Shown here piece by piece: positions 1-7,931 of a DNA stretch of 51,352 bases. The position numbers and the translations under genes are program-made. The stretch's first letter is position 1. Each line of letters begins with the position of its first letter. The notes under the pieces are model-generated. The model ran no database searches. It was not told where the DNA came from and saw only the letters and a program-made list of their open reading frames with translations. Source of the stretch: Pseudomonas sp. AKS31 (GTDB taxonomy: Bacteria; Pseudomonadota; Gammaproteobacteria; Pseudomonadales; Pseudomonadaceae); NCBI RefSeq assembly GCF_023634765.1, contig NZ_JAMLFX010000002.1:57319-108670 (forward strand), given 5' to 3'.

Positions 1-41
1 AGCAAACCCAATTTATAGACCTTCATTGGGGCTACTGGCCT

Positions 42-132
42 CATCGCTGGCAAGCCAGCTCCCACAGTGATTGAAGGTGTTCACAAATATTGCGTTCACA
101 CAAATCCTGTGGGAGCTGGCTTGCCAGCGATG
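42..132. repeat. REP doublet (CTGGCAAGCCAG type)
   Basis: Two inverted copies of a Pseudomonas REP: CATCGCTGGCAAGCCAGCTC on the left and its reverse complement on the right, with the CCCACAG tails facing inward over about 40 bases. The arms can pair into one long hairpin. It lies upstream of the esterase gene; nothing else is visible in bases 1-200. Confidence 0.9.
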
Positions 133-220
133 GCGGCATCAGCAGCACCACCGAATTTGGATCCTCGCCGCAGGATGTTAGGCTCCCCCCGAACCCGACA
201 CTCTGTGAAAGGAAGGCTCT

Positions 221-937
221 ATGTTGAAGGTGTTTGCTCTGTTGACCCTGCTGGCGTCCAGCGCCGTGCAGGCGCAAACGACGCTGCAATCCGATCTGCC
301 GCTCAAGTACATCGAGCAGGTTCACGCCGATGCCGAGGCGCGTCCGCTGGTGATTTTTCTGCATGGCTATGGCAGTAACGAAGCCGATCTGATCGGCATG
401 AAATTCCAGCTCCCGGCGCAATACAACTACCTGTCGGTGCAGGCGCCGTTGTCGTTGGGCGAAGGACGTTTCCAGTGGTTCCGCAAGAAAGGCGAAGGCG
501 CCTACAACGGCGAGAGCGATGATCTGAAGGTCAGTGCCCAGAAGCTGCGCGACTTTATCGCGCAAGCGGCGCAGAAATATCACACCACCCCGAGCAAGGT
601 GTACCTGATCGGCTTCAGCCAAGGCGCGATGATGACCTACGAAGTGGGGTTGCGGCCGCCAGTCGCTGTCGGCGGGATCGCCGCGTTGAGCGGGCGTTTA
701 TTGCCGGTCTTGAAGGCTGAACTCAAGGGCGAGCAGCAGCCGTTGCCGCTGAGCATCTTCATCGGCCACGGTACCGCCGATGATCCGGTGCCGTATAAGA
801 ACGGCACCGAGGCCAACGCTCAGTTACAGAAACTCGGTTATAAACCGCAGTTCCATGCCTACCCCGGCGTCGGCCACAGTATCAGTGCGGCCGAGCTGCG
901 TGACTTGAGCGGCTGGTTGCAGCAGCTCAATCCTTGA
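221..937 (+). CDS. secreted alpha/beta-hydrolase, phospholipase/carboxylesterase family
   Basis: A 238-aa serine hydrolase with a cleavable signal peptide at residues 1-19 (hydrophobic core then SAVQAQ), so a periplasmic or exported esterase is likely. The oxyanion-loop motif FLHGYGSNE is near residue 45, the nucleophile elbow GFSQGA near 131, and the catalytic Asp (GTADDPVP) and His (GVGHSI) follow in order, as in the carboxylesterase/lysophospholipase family; the length is usual for it. The start follows a GAAAGGA ribosome site. Its 3' end overlaps the convergent gene by 11 bp. The substrate cannot be read from the sequence. Confidence 0.85.
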   Translation: MLKVFALLTLLASSAVQAQTTLQSDLPLKYIEQVHADAEARPLVIFLHGYGSNEADLIGMKFQLPAQYNYLSVQAPLSLGEGRFQWFRKKGEGAYNGESDDLKVSAQKLRDFIAQAAQKYHTTPSKVYLIGFSQGAMMTYEVGLRPPVAVGGIAALSGRLLPVLKAELKGEQQPLPLSIFIGHGTADDPVPYKNGTEANAQLQKLGYKPQFHAYPGVGHSISAAELRDLSGWLQQLNP

Positions 938-1484
938 GGATGGTTTTCACCAGTGCATCGTGACCTTTCTTGTCGCTGGCGCGGGAGATCACCTGCACCA
1001 GCGCCATTTTCGTCCCGGAGCCGGCCATCAACGTGGTGTTGAGGGTCTGGCCGCCGCCCTGGGTCGCGGTGCTGTCGACCTGACGCAAGCCAAGACCGGT
1101 GCCTTTCTGGGTCAGGCTTTTTTCACTGAGTTTGTTGAAGTCCGGCAGGGCCTTGCGTTGGTCTTCGATGAAGCTTGAGACGGTGCCGTCGAGGAACTGG
1201 CCGTCGTTGTCCTTGACGTGCTGGCCTTCGGGAATCTTGTTTTCAGCTGTAATGACCACGGTCTTCGTCGCTTCATTGGTGTACATCGTGCCCTTGGTCC
1301 CGCTCGGGCTGGGCGGCAGCGGGTCGGCGATGAAACCTTTAGGCAACACGAATGTGAACTTGCCATCAAGCATCGAGACTTTCTCGGCGCTGACTTTTTC
1401 CTTGGCCGCTTGGGCGTGGAGGGCGCCGAAACCGGCGAGGGCCGCCACCAGCAGGACGACGGCTTTTTTGCTCAACAGTGACAT
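927..1484 (-). CDS. exported hypothetical protein, DcrB-like fold suspected
   Basis: A 185-aa protein with a Sec signal peptide (residues 1-26, ending LHAQA) followed by a soluble domain. The body has the layout of small DcrB/DUF1795-type envelope proteins: FTFVLPKGF near residue 50, alternating strands, and a final LVQVISRA...H segment. I recognise no catalytic residues, and the family assignment is only a resemblance. The start is backed by GGAG six bases upstream. It is convergent and overlapping with the esterase gene, so probably a single-gene unit, or at most co-transcribed with the membrane-protein gene upstream on the same strand (72-bp gap). Confidence 0.7.
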   Translation of the reverse strand: MSLLSKKAVVLLVAALAGFGALHAQAAKEKVSAEKVSMLDGKFTFVLPKGFIADPLPPSPSGTKGTMYTNEATKTVVITAENKIPEGQHVKDNDGQFLDGTVSSFIEDQRKALPDFNKLSEKSLTQKGTGLGLRQVDSTATQGGGQTLNTTLMAGSGTKMALVQVISRASDKKGHDALVKTILKD

Positions 1485-1556
1485 GTGAATCTCCGGTGGA
1501 TGGTCGCGCGAGGCGGGCGATCATCCCACGGAGCGTGCCGGGCGTTCCAGCGCGAA

Positions 1557-2342
1557 TCATCTGAGCGGTTGCTGCGCCTGCGCTTTCGCCAGCGGACGGG
1601 CCAACAATCGTTTGGTCACACCAAGCATCGCCACCGACACCGCCACACCCACGGCGAATCCACTCAGCCCCATGCTCGGCAAAGTCAGCGCCGAGACCAG
1701 ACAAAACGCCGAAAACGAATACATGCCAGTCGCTGTCGCCCGTAACAATGCGGCGGTAAATGCCGGGCCGCGGGTCTGTTGCGAGAACACCGCCATCACA
1801 CTGCCGAGCACCGGGAACACCGCGAGCAAACCGCTCCAGCGCTCGCCGACGGTGCTGGCGAGCATCGTCACCACCAGGGTCAGCGCGGCGCCAGCGATCA
1901 TCCGCCAGATCAGCTTGTCCGACTTCGGCGCCGGGCCGCTGAGCACCGGTTGTACCGTGGGAAACAGATACGGCGATGCCAACAACGCAACTGCCGCCGC
2001 CGCCACTGAAAAAGGCAGCGATGCCGGGATCAGCGACAACACCCAAGCAATCACGGCCCACACCGACAGCGACGCCGCCAACGCCAACGGCCAGTTCGCC
2101 CGCTGCGCCACCTGCGCGTAGGTGATGCAGAACGCAATCATCGCGAACATCGCCGACAACGCGGCCACCGCTGACTGTGCGGCAAACGCCGGACCTTGCT
2201 CGATGGCGAGGAAAAACAGGATCGGCCCGACCACCACCGGCAATCCCGACAGCCACCCGGCCACGCTCGGCCCCCAGCGTTTGCCCGCCAGGGAAATCAG
2301 CAGCAGAAAACCGGGAATCAGCAGCAGTTTGAGGATCAGCAC
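1557..2342 (-). CDS. multi-spanning inner-membrane protein, unknown function
   Basis: A 261-aa very hydrophobic protein with about eight membrane segments and a short basic tail. It starts with GTG (GGAG eight bases upstream). Two related segments are visible: GLPVVVGPILFF..GPAFAAQ near residues 33-56 and AVFPVLGSVMAVF..RGPAFTAAL near 173-198, which suggests an internal duplication. This pattern is reminiscent of GlpM-type small membrane proteins, but the resemblance is weak. No transport family can be named. Its promoter region is shared with the divergent chalcone-isomerase-like gene. Confidence 0.7.
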   Translation of the reverse strand: MLILKLLLIPGFLLLISLAGKRWGPSVAGWLSGLPVVVGPILFFLAIEQGPAFAAQSAVAALSAMFAMIAFCITYAQVAQRANWPLALAASLSVWAVIAWVLSLIPASLPFSVAAAAVALLASPYLFPTVQPVLSGPAPKSDKLIWRMIAGAALTLVVTMLASTVGERWSGLLAVFPVLGSVMAVFSQQTRGPAFTAALLRATATGMYSFSAFCLVSALTLPSMGLSGFAVGVAVSVAMLGVTKRLLARPLAKAQAQQPLR

Positions 2343-2489
2343 GCAGGTGTCTCCGTCCGTTGAGGGTAGGCCACGTTAGCATTGTCGATCGGCGATTGCT
2401 GCCTATGTGCGCAGTTTTTGTATACAAAGTATCGGGAGCGATACCCGGCTATGATGTGTGTATCAGGGTTTACCGGAGTCGATGCTGCG

Positions 2490-3026
2490 ATGAAAAGAAC
2501 ACCGAAACTGGTGCGAGGATGCTGCGGTATTGGCTTGTGGGCGCTGTTGCTGACGCCGACCTGGGCCAACTGGCAGGATGCAGTGCCCGGCGCGCAGATC
2601 ATCGGCACCGGTGATTTCAGCGTGTTCGGGTTCGATGTCTACAACGCGCGGCTGTGGAGCGCCGCGCGGCCCTTGGTCGACGGTCAGCCGTTTGCGCTGG
2701 AGCTGATCTACCGCCGCAACATTTCCCGCGACGACCTGGTCAAGGCCAGTGTCGACGAAATCAAACGCCTGGCCGGTGCCCGCGTCAGCCCGGCGCAATT
2801 GGCCGGGTGGCAGGTACAGATGCAGCAGTCATTCGTCGACGTGCAGGCCGGCACGCGGATTACCGGCGTGTACCTGCCGGGGCAGGGCGCGCGGTTTTTT
2901 GTTGGTCAGCAATTGCAGCACGAGATCAATGACCCGCTGTTTGCCCGGGCGTTTTTTGATATCTGGCTCGATCCGCGCACGCGCAATCCCGCTTTGCGCG
3001 AACAGTTGTTGGGGGGGAGTCGATAA
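2490..3026 (+). CDS. secreted chalcone isomerase-like protein
   Basis: A 178-aa protein from the ATG at 2490 (GGAG about 13 bases upstream); in-frame ATGs at 2451 and 2454 are possible but lack a better ribosome site and would put a non-signal stretch before the leader. Residues 1-24 form a signal peptide ending in TWAN. The mature part matches the bacterial chalcone-isomerase-like (Chalcone_3) type: VPGAQIIGTGDFSVFGFDVY near the start, LELIYRRNI, then FFDIWLDP at the end. Bacterial members are periplasmic and mostly uncharacterised; real flavonoid isomerase activity should not be assumed. Confidence 0.75.
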   Translation: MKRTPKLVRGCCGIGLWALLLTPTWANWQDAVPGAQIIGTGDFSVFGFDVYNARLWSAARPLVDGQPFALELIYRRNISRDDLVKASVDEIKRLAGARVSPAQLAGWQVQMQQSFVDVQAGTRITGVYLPGQGARFFVGQQLQHEINDPLFARAFFDIWLDPRTRNPALREQLLGGSR

Positions 3027-3030
3027 GAGC

Positions 3031-3120
3031 AAAAGATCGCAGCCTTCGGCAGCTCCTACAGGAGAGTGCATTCCAATGTAGGAGCTGCCGAAGGCTCGGG
3101 CCGCGATCGGACGATCTTTT
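3031..3120. repeat. REP doublet (GATCGCAGCCTTCGGCAGCTCC type)
   Basis: A second REP family: AGATCGCAGCCTTCGGCAGC and an inverted copy GGAGCTGCCGAAGGCT...GATCGGACGATCTTTT. It fills the gap between the chalcone-isomerase-like gene and mntH and may stabilise the upstream 3' end. Confidence 0.85.
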
Positions 3121-3184
3121 GCGCTTCAAGGCTGTGGCGGAAACCTCTAAGCTGCGCCTTTCCGACTTGTTTCTGGATGTGTGC

Positions 3185-4504
3185 GTGAAATTCAGTTTGC
3201 CCAAAATCGCCACCGCGCCGTTTTGCCCGCCGGAAGTGGCCGGCAGTGTTGCGGTGGATCCCAACGCCTCGTTCTTCAAACGCGTGCTGCGTTTCGCCGG
3301 CCCCGGTTTGCTGGTGTCGATCGGCTACATGGACCCGGGCAACTGGGCCACGGCCATCGAGGCCGGTTCACGCTTTGGTTACAGCCTGTTATTTGTGGTG
3401 TTGCTGGCGAGTCTGGCAGGCATGGTCGTGCAGTGCCTGTGCTCGAGGTTGGGCATTGCCACCGGGCGCGATCTGGCGCAATTGTCCCGCGAGCGCTACA
3501 GCACGCCCACTGCACGCCTGCAGTGGGTGCTGGCGGAAATCTCGATCATCGCCACTGATCTGGCCGAAGTGCTCGGCTGCGCGTTGGCGTTTCACTTGTT
3601 GCTTGGTTGTTCGCTGACCTTCGGCATTGCCTTGACGGCGTTCGACACCTTGCTCGTGCTGGCCTTGCAGAATCGTGGTTTCCGCCGTCTGGAAGCGATC
3701 ATGCTGGTGCTGGTCGCGACGATCGGCGTGTGTTTTTTCGTTGAGTTGCTGCTGATTAAACCCTACTGGCCGGACGTCGCCCAAGGTTTCAAACCGTCGC
3801 TGGCGGCGATCAGCGAGGCGGCGCCGATGTACCTGGCGATCGGTATTCTCGGCGCGACGGTGATGCCGCATAACCTCTATCTGCACACCTCGATCGTGCA
3901 GACGCGGATGATCGGCAAGGATCTGGCGAGCAAGCGGGACGCGGTGAAACTGGCGCGCATCGACACCATCGGTTCGCTGGCCCTGGCGTTGCTGGTCAAC
4001 GCGGCCATCCTGATTCTCGCCGCTGCGGCGTTTCACCAGTCCGGGCACACTGATGTGGTGGACATTCAGGACGCCTACCACTTGCTCGATCCGCTGGTGG
4101 GCGGCGCGCTGGCCAGCGTGTTGTTCGGCGTCGCGCTGCTCGCGTCGGGGCAGAGTTCGACCTTCACCGGCACCATCGCCGGCCAGGTGATCATGGAGGG
4201 GTATCTGAACCTGCGGATCCCGTGCTGGCAGCGGCGCTTGATTACTCGCGGACTGGCGTTGATTCCGGCGTTTATCGGCGTGTGGCTGATGGGCGATAAC
4301 GCGATCGGCAAATTGCTGGTGTTGAGTCAGGTGGTGTTGAGTCTGCAATTGCCGTTTGCCTTGTATCCATTGATCCGCATGACCAATGATAAAAAGCTGA
4401 TGGGGCCGTTTGTGAACCGTTGGCCAACCCGGGTGTTGGCGTGGGGCTTGTTTGTGGTGATCAGCGGCGCTAACAGTTGGCTGATTTTGCAGTGGGCGGC
4501 GTGA
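3185..4504 (+). CDS. mntH: Nramp-family manganese (Mn2+/H+) transporter
   Basis: A 439-aa Nramp transporter. The family motif DPGNWATAIEAG is in the first membrane helix, with MPHNLYLHTS in helix 6; these carry the Asp/Asn and the helix-6 metal-binding residues of MntH. About eleven hydrophobic helices are present. I take the GTG at 3185 as start (protein begins MKFSLPK), because the longer reading from TTG 3119 would translate the end of the REP element. Expected role: proton-coupled uptake of Mn2+ (and possibly Fe2+) across the inner membrane. No regulator gene is adjacent. Confidence 0.9.
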   Translation: MKFSLPKIATAPFCPPEVAGSVAVDPNASFFKRVLRFAGPGLLVSIGYMDPGNWATAIEAGSRFGYSLLFVVLLASLAGMVVQCLCSRLGIATGRDLAQLSRERYSTPTARLQWVLAEISIIATDLAEVLGCALAFHLLLGCSLTFGIALTAFDTLLVLALQNRGFRRLEAIMLVLVATIGVCFFVELLLIKPYWPDVAQGFKPSLAAISEAAPMYLAIGILGATVMPHNLYLHTSIVQTRMIGKDLASKRDAVKLARIDTIGSLALALLVNAAILILAAAAFHQSGHTDVVDIQDAYHLLDPLVGGALASVLFGVALLASGQSSTFTGTIAGQVIMEGYLNLRIPCWQRRLITRGLALIPAFIGVWLMGDNAIGKLLVLSQVVLSLQLPFALYPLIRMTNDKKLMGPFVNRWPTRVLAWGLFVVISGANSWLILQWAA

Positions 4505-4534
4505 GCCAGAATTTGCAGTGACTGGGCTGGCCTC

Positions 4535-4625
4535 TTCGCGAGCAGGCGCGCTCCCACAGTTTTCAAGGTGATTTCAACAGTGTGTACACCCCGTAACCCT
4601 GTGGGAGCGAGTCTGCTCGCGAATG
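4535..4625. repeat. REP doublet (GCGAGCAGGC type)
   Basis: TTCGCGAGCAGGCGCGCTCCCACAG and an inverted partner CCTGTGGGAGCGAGTCTGCTCGC, each with one base change from the usual form. It sits between the convergent 3' ends of mntH and the P450 gene. Confidence 0.85.
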
Positions 4626-4632
4626 CGGAGTT

Positions 4633-5736
4633 TCAGGCGTCGACATCGCTAAATATTGGAATGCGCCCATTGAGCGAAGGCCGGTAGTGCCAGCTCAGGC
4701 GATTCAGGTCGATGTCGAGCCTGATTATTTCCCTGACCGTCGCCCCGGCAATACTCATCGCCAGCGCTTGCCCCGGACACTGATGCCGGCCACTGCCAAA
4801 ACTGAAACTGCGGCGGTTGGCGCGCTGTGACAGAAACTGCTCCGGCCGGTCGTTGAACGCCGGATCACGATTGGCCGAGGCCAGCAGCACCAGAATCACA
4901 TCGCCTGCTTCGACCCGCACACCGGCAATCTCACAGGACGCGGCGACAAAGCGCCGAGTGTTCTGCACCGGCGGGTCGAAACGCTGGACTTCGCTGAGCA
5001 GCGCTTCGACAGATTCGCCGCGCAACGCCGGCTGCCGACGTAGCGCCAACAGCGTATTGCCGATCAGGCCGGCGCAAGCTTCGAACGCCTGCGAACAGAG
5101 GCCGATCAGGTTGGCGATCATGGTGTCTTCATCGCCGGCAAAGCGCTGTTGGATCGCGCTGAGGAAGTCGCTGGCGGGTTCGGCGAGCAATTCGATGAAG
5201 TAACCGCGCATCTGCTCGGCCGCTGCATCTGCCGCTGCCAATTGCAGGTCATTGCTCAACGGCGACAGGCAGGCAACGAAGTCCGCCGTCAGCTCACTGA
5301 TGACCCGCGCCTGCGCCGGGGTGAAGCCCAGCAGCGCCGCGACCACGCACACCGGGCCACGAAACATCGCCTTATACACACCGTCGGCGTCCGCTGTGAT
5401 CAGCCGCGCGGCGACCAGTCTGTCGACGGCCTCAAGGTCGAGCGCGGCCAACTCAGGCTCAATCGCAGAACGCGGGCAGCGCTGGCGTTCACCGTCATTC
5501 ATCCGCATCAGTTGGCCAAAGACCTTGCCGGCCATGCCATTTGCAAGGGCTTTGGGTACGGGCTCCTGCGCCGGACGCACCCGGCAATCGGCGTGGGCCA
5601 ACACCGCACACACCGCTCGGGCGCTGCTGGCGACCCACAATTTCAGCTCGGGATGAAACGTCAGTCCACCTGCTGCGCGCAACTGGGCGTAGTAGGGATA
5701 AGGATCGGCGTGCGTTGCGGCGCTGATCGGGTTCAT
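4633..5736 (-). CDS. cytochrome P450
   Basis: A 367-aa soluble bacterial P450. The heme loop FSFGSGRHQCPG is present (Cys320 as thiolate ligand) and the K-helix ExxR is EVQR (249-252). The I-helix reads ACAGLIGNT (220-228): the usual acid-alcohol pair (AGxD/E-T) needed for O2 activation is not there. Start chosen at 5736 (MNPISAATHADPYPYY) because AAGGA lies eight bases upstream; two earlier in-frame ATGs have poorer spacing. It is divergent from an ArsR-type regulator across about 80 bp. No ferredoxin or ferredoxin reductase gene is nearby; substrate unknown. Confidence 0.85.
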   Translation of the reverse strand: MNPISAATHADPYPYYAQLRAAGGLTFHPELKLWVASSARAVCAVLAHADCRVRPAQEPVPKALANGMAGKVFGQLMRMNDGERQRCPRSAIEPELAALDLEAVDRLVAARLITADADGVYKAMFRGPVCVVAALLGFTPAQARVISELTADFVACLSPLSNDLQLAAADAAAEQMRGYFIELLAEPASDFLSAIQQRFAGDEDTMIANLIGLCSQAFEACAGLIGNTLLALRRQPALRGESVEALLSEVQRFDPPVQNTRRFVAASCEIAGVRVEAGDVILVLLASANRDPAFNDRPEQFLSQRANRRSFSFGSGRHQCPGQALAMSIAGATVREIIRLDIDLNRLSWHYRPSLNGRIPIFSDVDA

Positions 5737-5815
5737 GGTTTGCATCCTTGTCGTCGGGGAAAGTGTTGCTACTATCTCCACTGCGCAGCGACGACGATTC
5801 GTCCGGGAGCGAACT

Positions 5816-6589
5816 ATGCACGCAGAACATCAGGACATCGGCGTTTCCCAAGTGGCCGCCGCCATCGCCGAGCCGGCGCGAACGAAAATCCTCTGTTCGC
5901 TGATGGACGGCCACGCCCGTACCAGCACTGAGTTGGCGACGATCGCCGAAGTCAGCGCCTCGACCGCCAGTGTGCACCTGGCGAAACTCAAGGACCTGGC
6001 CCTGGTACGCCTGCATGTGCAGGGCCGCCATCGCTATTACAGCCTCGCCGATCAGCGGGTGGCACAAGCGCTGGAAGCGCTGATGGTGATCGGCCAGAAC
6101 GCCGCGCCGACGTTCAAGGCGCACACCCCGGATCGCCTTCAATTCGCCCGCACTTGCTACGATCACATGGCCGGAACGCTGGCGGTGTTGCTGCACGACC
6201 GTTTGCTCGAGGCCGGTTGGCTGGTGGCAACCGACGAGCAGGCGTATCGCTTGAGTGCAAGCGGCGAGGCGTTGTTTCTCGGACTTGGAATTGAAGTGCA
6301 GGACTTGACCACCCTGCGCCGCAAGTTTGCCTGCCCGTGCCTGGACTGGAGCATGCGCCGGCCGCATCTCGGTGGCGCGCTGGGCGCGGCGCTGTTGCAA
6401 ACGGCGTTGAAGCGCAAGTGGGTGACGCAGGATCTGGACAGTCGGGCGTTGGCGTTGACGGCGGCGGGGCGCAAGGAGATCGGTGCGCGGTTTGGTGTTG
6501 AGTGGCCGGTCGACGGGCAGATCAAAAGATCGCAGCCAGCCGTAAAGCGTGCCCACCCGATAAATTCCGACCGTACCGAATCCCTGTAG
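5816..6589 (+). CDS. ArsR-family (winged-helix) transcriptional regulator
   Basis: A 257-aa regulator. The winged-helix domain lies near residues 10-85, with recognition helix ASTASVHLAKLKDLALV and wing GRHRYYSLAD. The long C-terminal half, containing CPCLDWSMRRPHLGG, is typical of a larger ArsR subgroup without the classic metal-binding CxC in the recognition helix. The start at 5816 has GGGAG upstream. It is divergent from the P450 gene, which it probably controls. Oddity: the last 20 or so codons run into a REP-like sequence (from 6521), so the natural C-terminus was probably extended or replaced by REP DNA. Confidence 0.8.
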   Translation: MHAEHQDIGVSQVAAAIAEPARTKILCSLMDGHARTSTELATIAEVSASTASVHLAKLKDLALVRLHVQGRHRYYSLADQRVAQALEALMVIGQNAAPTFKAHTPDRLQFARTCYDHMAGTLAVLLHDRLLEAGWLVATDEQAYRLSASGEALFLGLGIEVQDLTTLRRKFACPCLDWSMRRPHLGGALGAALLQTALKRKWVTQDLDSRALALTAAGRKEIGARFGVEWPVDGQIKRSQPAVKRAHPINSDRTESL

Positions 6590-6618
6590 GAGCTGCCGAA
6601 GGCTGCGATCTTTTGATT
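6521..6618. repeat. degenerate REP doublet overlapping the regulator 3' end
   Basis: ATCAAAAGATCGCAGCC (left, decayed arm) and GTAGGAGCTGCCGAAGGCTGCGATCTTTTGAT (right, intact arm). The left arm lies inside the coding frame of the ArsR-type gene. Confidence 0.75.
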
Positions 6619-6674
6619 TTCAGCTTCTGACCGACGAGGGGCGCATCTGCCACCTTGTATCACCGCAGACGACC

Positions 6675-6700
6675 CTATACTGTATATGCAAACAGTATAG
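6675..6700 (+). promoter_or_regulatory. LexA (SOS) box
   Basis: A perfect inverted repeat CTATACTGT-N8-ACAGTATAG. Its core CTGT-N8-ACAG is the gamma-proteobacterial LexA consensus. It ends ten bases before the start codon of the radical-SAM gene, placing LexA over the promoter or start region. Confidence 0.88.
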
Positions 6701-6710
6701 AGCCCGCGCC

Positions 6711-7931
6711 ATGCAAATCATCGACAAGCTGAGCATCCTCGCCGACGCCGCCAAGTACGACGCGTCCTGCGCGAGCAGCGGCGCGCCCAAGCGCAGCTCC
6801 GAGGGCAAGAGCGGGTTGGGCTCGACCGATGGCATGGGCATCTGCCACAGCTACACGCCGGACGGGCGCTGCGTGTCGCTGTTGAAGATTCTGCTGACCA
6901 ACTTCTGCCTTTACGATTGCCAGTATTGCGTCAACCGCCGCTCCAGCGATGTCCCGCGTGCGCGCTTTACGCCTGAGGAGGTCGTGGCGCTGACCATGGA
7001 TTTCTACCGGCGCAACTGCGTCAGCGGGCTGTTTCTCAGTTCCGGCATCATTCGCTCGGCGGACTACACCATGGAGCAATTGGTGCGGGTGGCGAAGCTG
7101 CTGCGCGAAGAACATGAGTTTCGCGGGTACATCCATCTCAAGACCATTCCCGAAGCCGATCCGGCGTTGATCGAAGAAGCGGGGCGCTACGCCGATCGCC
7201 TGAGCGTCAACATCGAACTGCCCACCGATGCCAGCCTGCAAGTGCTGGCGCCGGAGAAAGACATCACATCGATCAAACAGGCAATGAACACCATCTACAC
7301 CGGCGTGCAGACCGTGTTGAACGAACCACGCTCGGCTAAGTTCGCCCCGGCCGGGCAGAGCACGCAATTGATTGTCGGCGCCGACGACACCGACGACAGC
7401 ACCATCCTCCATAGCGCTCAGGCCTTGTACGGCAACTTCCGTTTGCGCCGGGTCTATTACTCGGCCTTCAGCCCCATCCCCGACAGCCCGAAAAGCGTAC
7501 CGCTGGCCGCGCCGCCGCTGATGCGCGAACACCGTTTGTATCAGGCCGATTTTCTCCTGCGCAGCTACGGCTACAGCGCCGATGAATTGCTCAAGGGGCC
7601 GGGCAATCTGGCGCTGGACATCGACCCGAAACTGGCTTGGGCGCTGCAGAATCGCGAGGTGTTTCCGCTGGATCTGAACCGTGCCGAAGCATCGTTGATC
7701 GCGCGTATTCCCGGCATTGGTCTGCGCACCACCGAACGTCTGATGGAGCTGCGCCGCCAGCGGCGCATCCGTTACGAAGACGTCGCGCGCATGCGCTGCG
7801 TGCTGGCCAAGGCCAAGCCGTTCATCATCACCAGCGACTATCACCCGCAGCAGGCCGAGGTCACCAGCCATATGCTCTATCAGCAATTGCGCGACCGGCC
7901 GATGCCACAGCAGATGGGGCTGTGGGGATGA
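6711..7931 (+). CDS. putative DNA modification/repair radical SAM protein
   Basis: A 406-aa radical SAM enzyme. The [4Fe-4S]/SAM motif is CLYDCQYC (CxxxCxxC, near residue 65). Toward the C-terminus, IARIPGIGLRTTERLMELR resembles a helix-hairpin-helix DNA-binding motif (near 330). This fits the family annotated as putative DNA modification/repair radical SAM protein (TIGR03916), always paired with a TIGR03915/DUF4130 partner. The next gene is that partner, overlapping by ATGA, so the two are translationally coupled. A LexA box immediately upstream predicts induction by DNA damage. The lesion and reaction are unknown. Confidence 0.88.
   Translation: MQIIDKLSILADAAKYDASCASSGAPKRSSEGKSGLGSTDGMGICHSYTPDGRCVSLLKILLTNFCLYDCQYCVNRRSSDVPRARFTPEEVVALTMDFYRRNCVSGLFLSSGIIRSADYTMEQLVRVAKLLREEHEFRGYIHLKTIPEADPALIEEAGRYADRLSVNIELPTDASLQVLAPEKDITSIKQAMNTIYTGVQTVLNEPRSAKFAPAGQSTQLIVGADDTDDSTILHSAQALYGNFRLRRVYYSAFSPIPDSPKSVPLAAPPLMREHRLYQADFLLRSYGYSADELLKGPGNLALDIDPKLAWALQNREVFPLDLNRAEASLIARIPGIGLRTTERLMELRRQRRIRYEDVARMRCVLAKAKPFIITSDYHPQQAEVTSHMLYQQLRDRPMPQQMGLWG

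Noticed and set aside
3119..3184. TTG start at 3119 for mntH
   Set aside because: It lies in the REP element; the GTG at 3185 gives the usual Nramp N-terminus.
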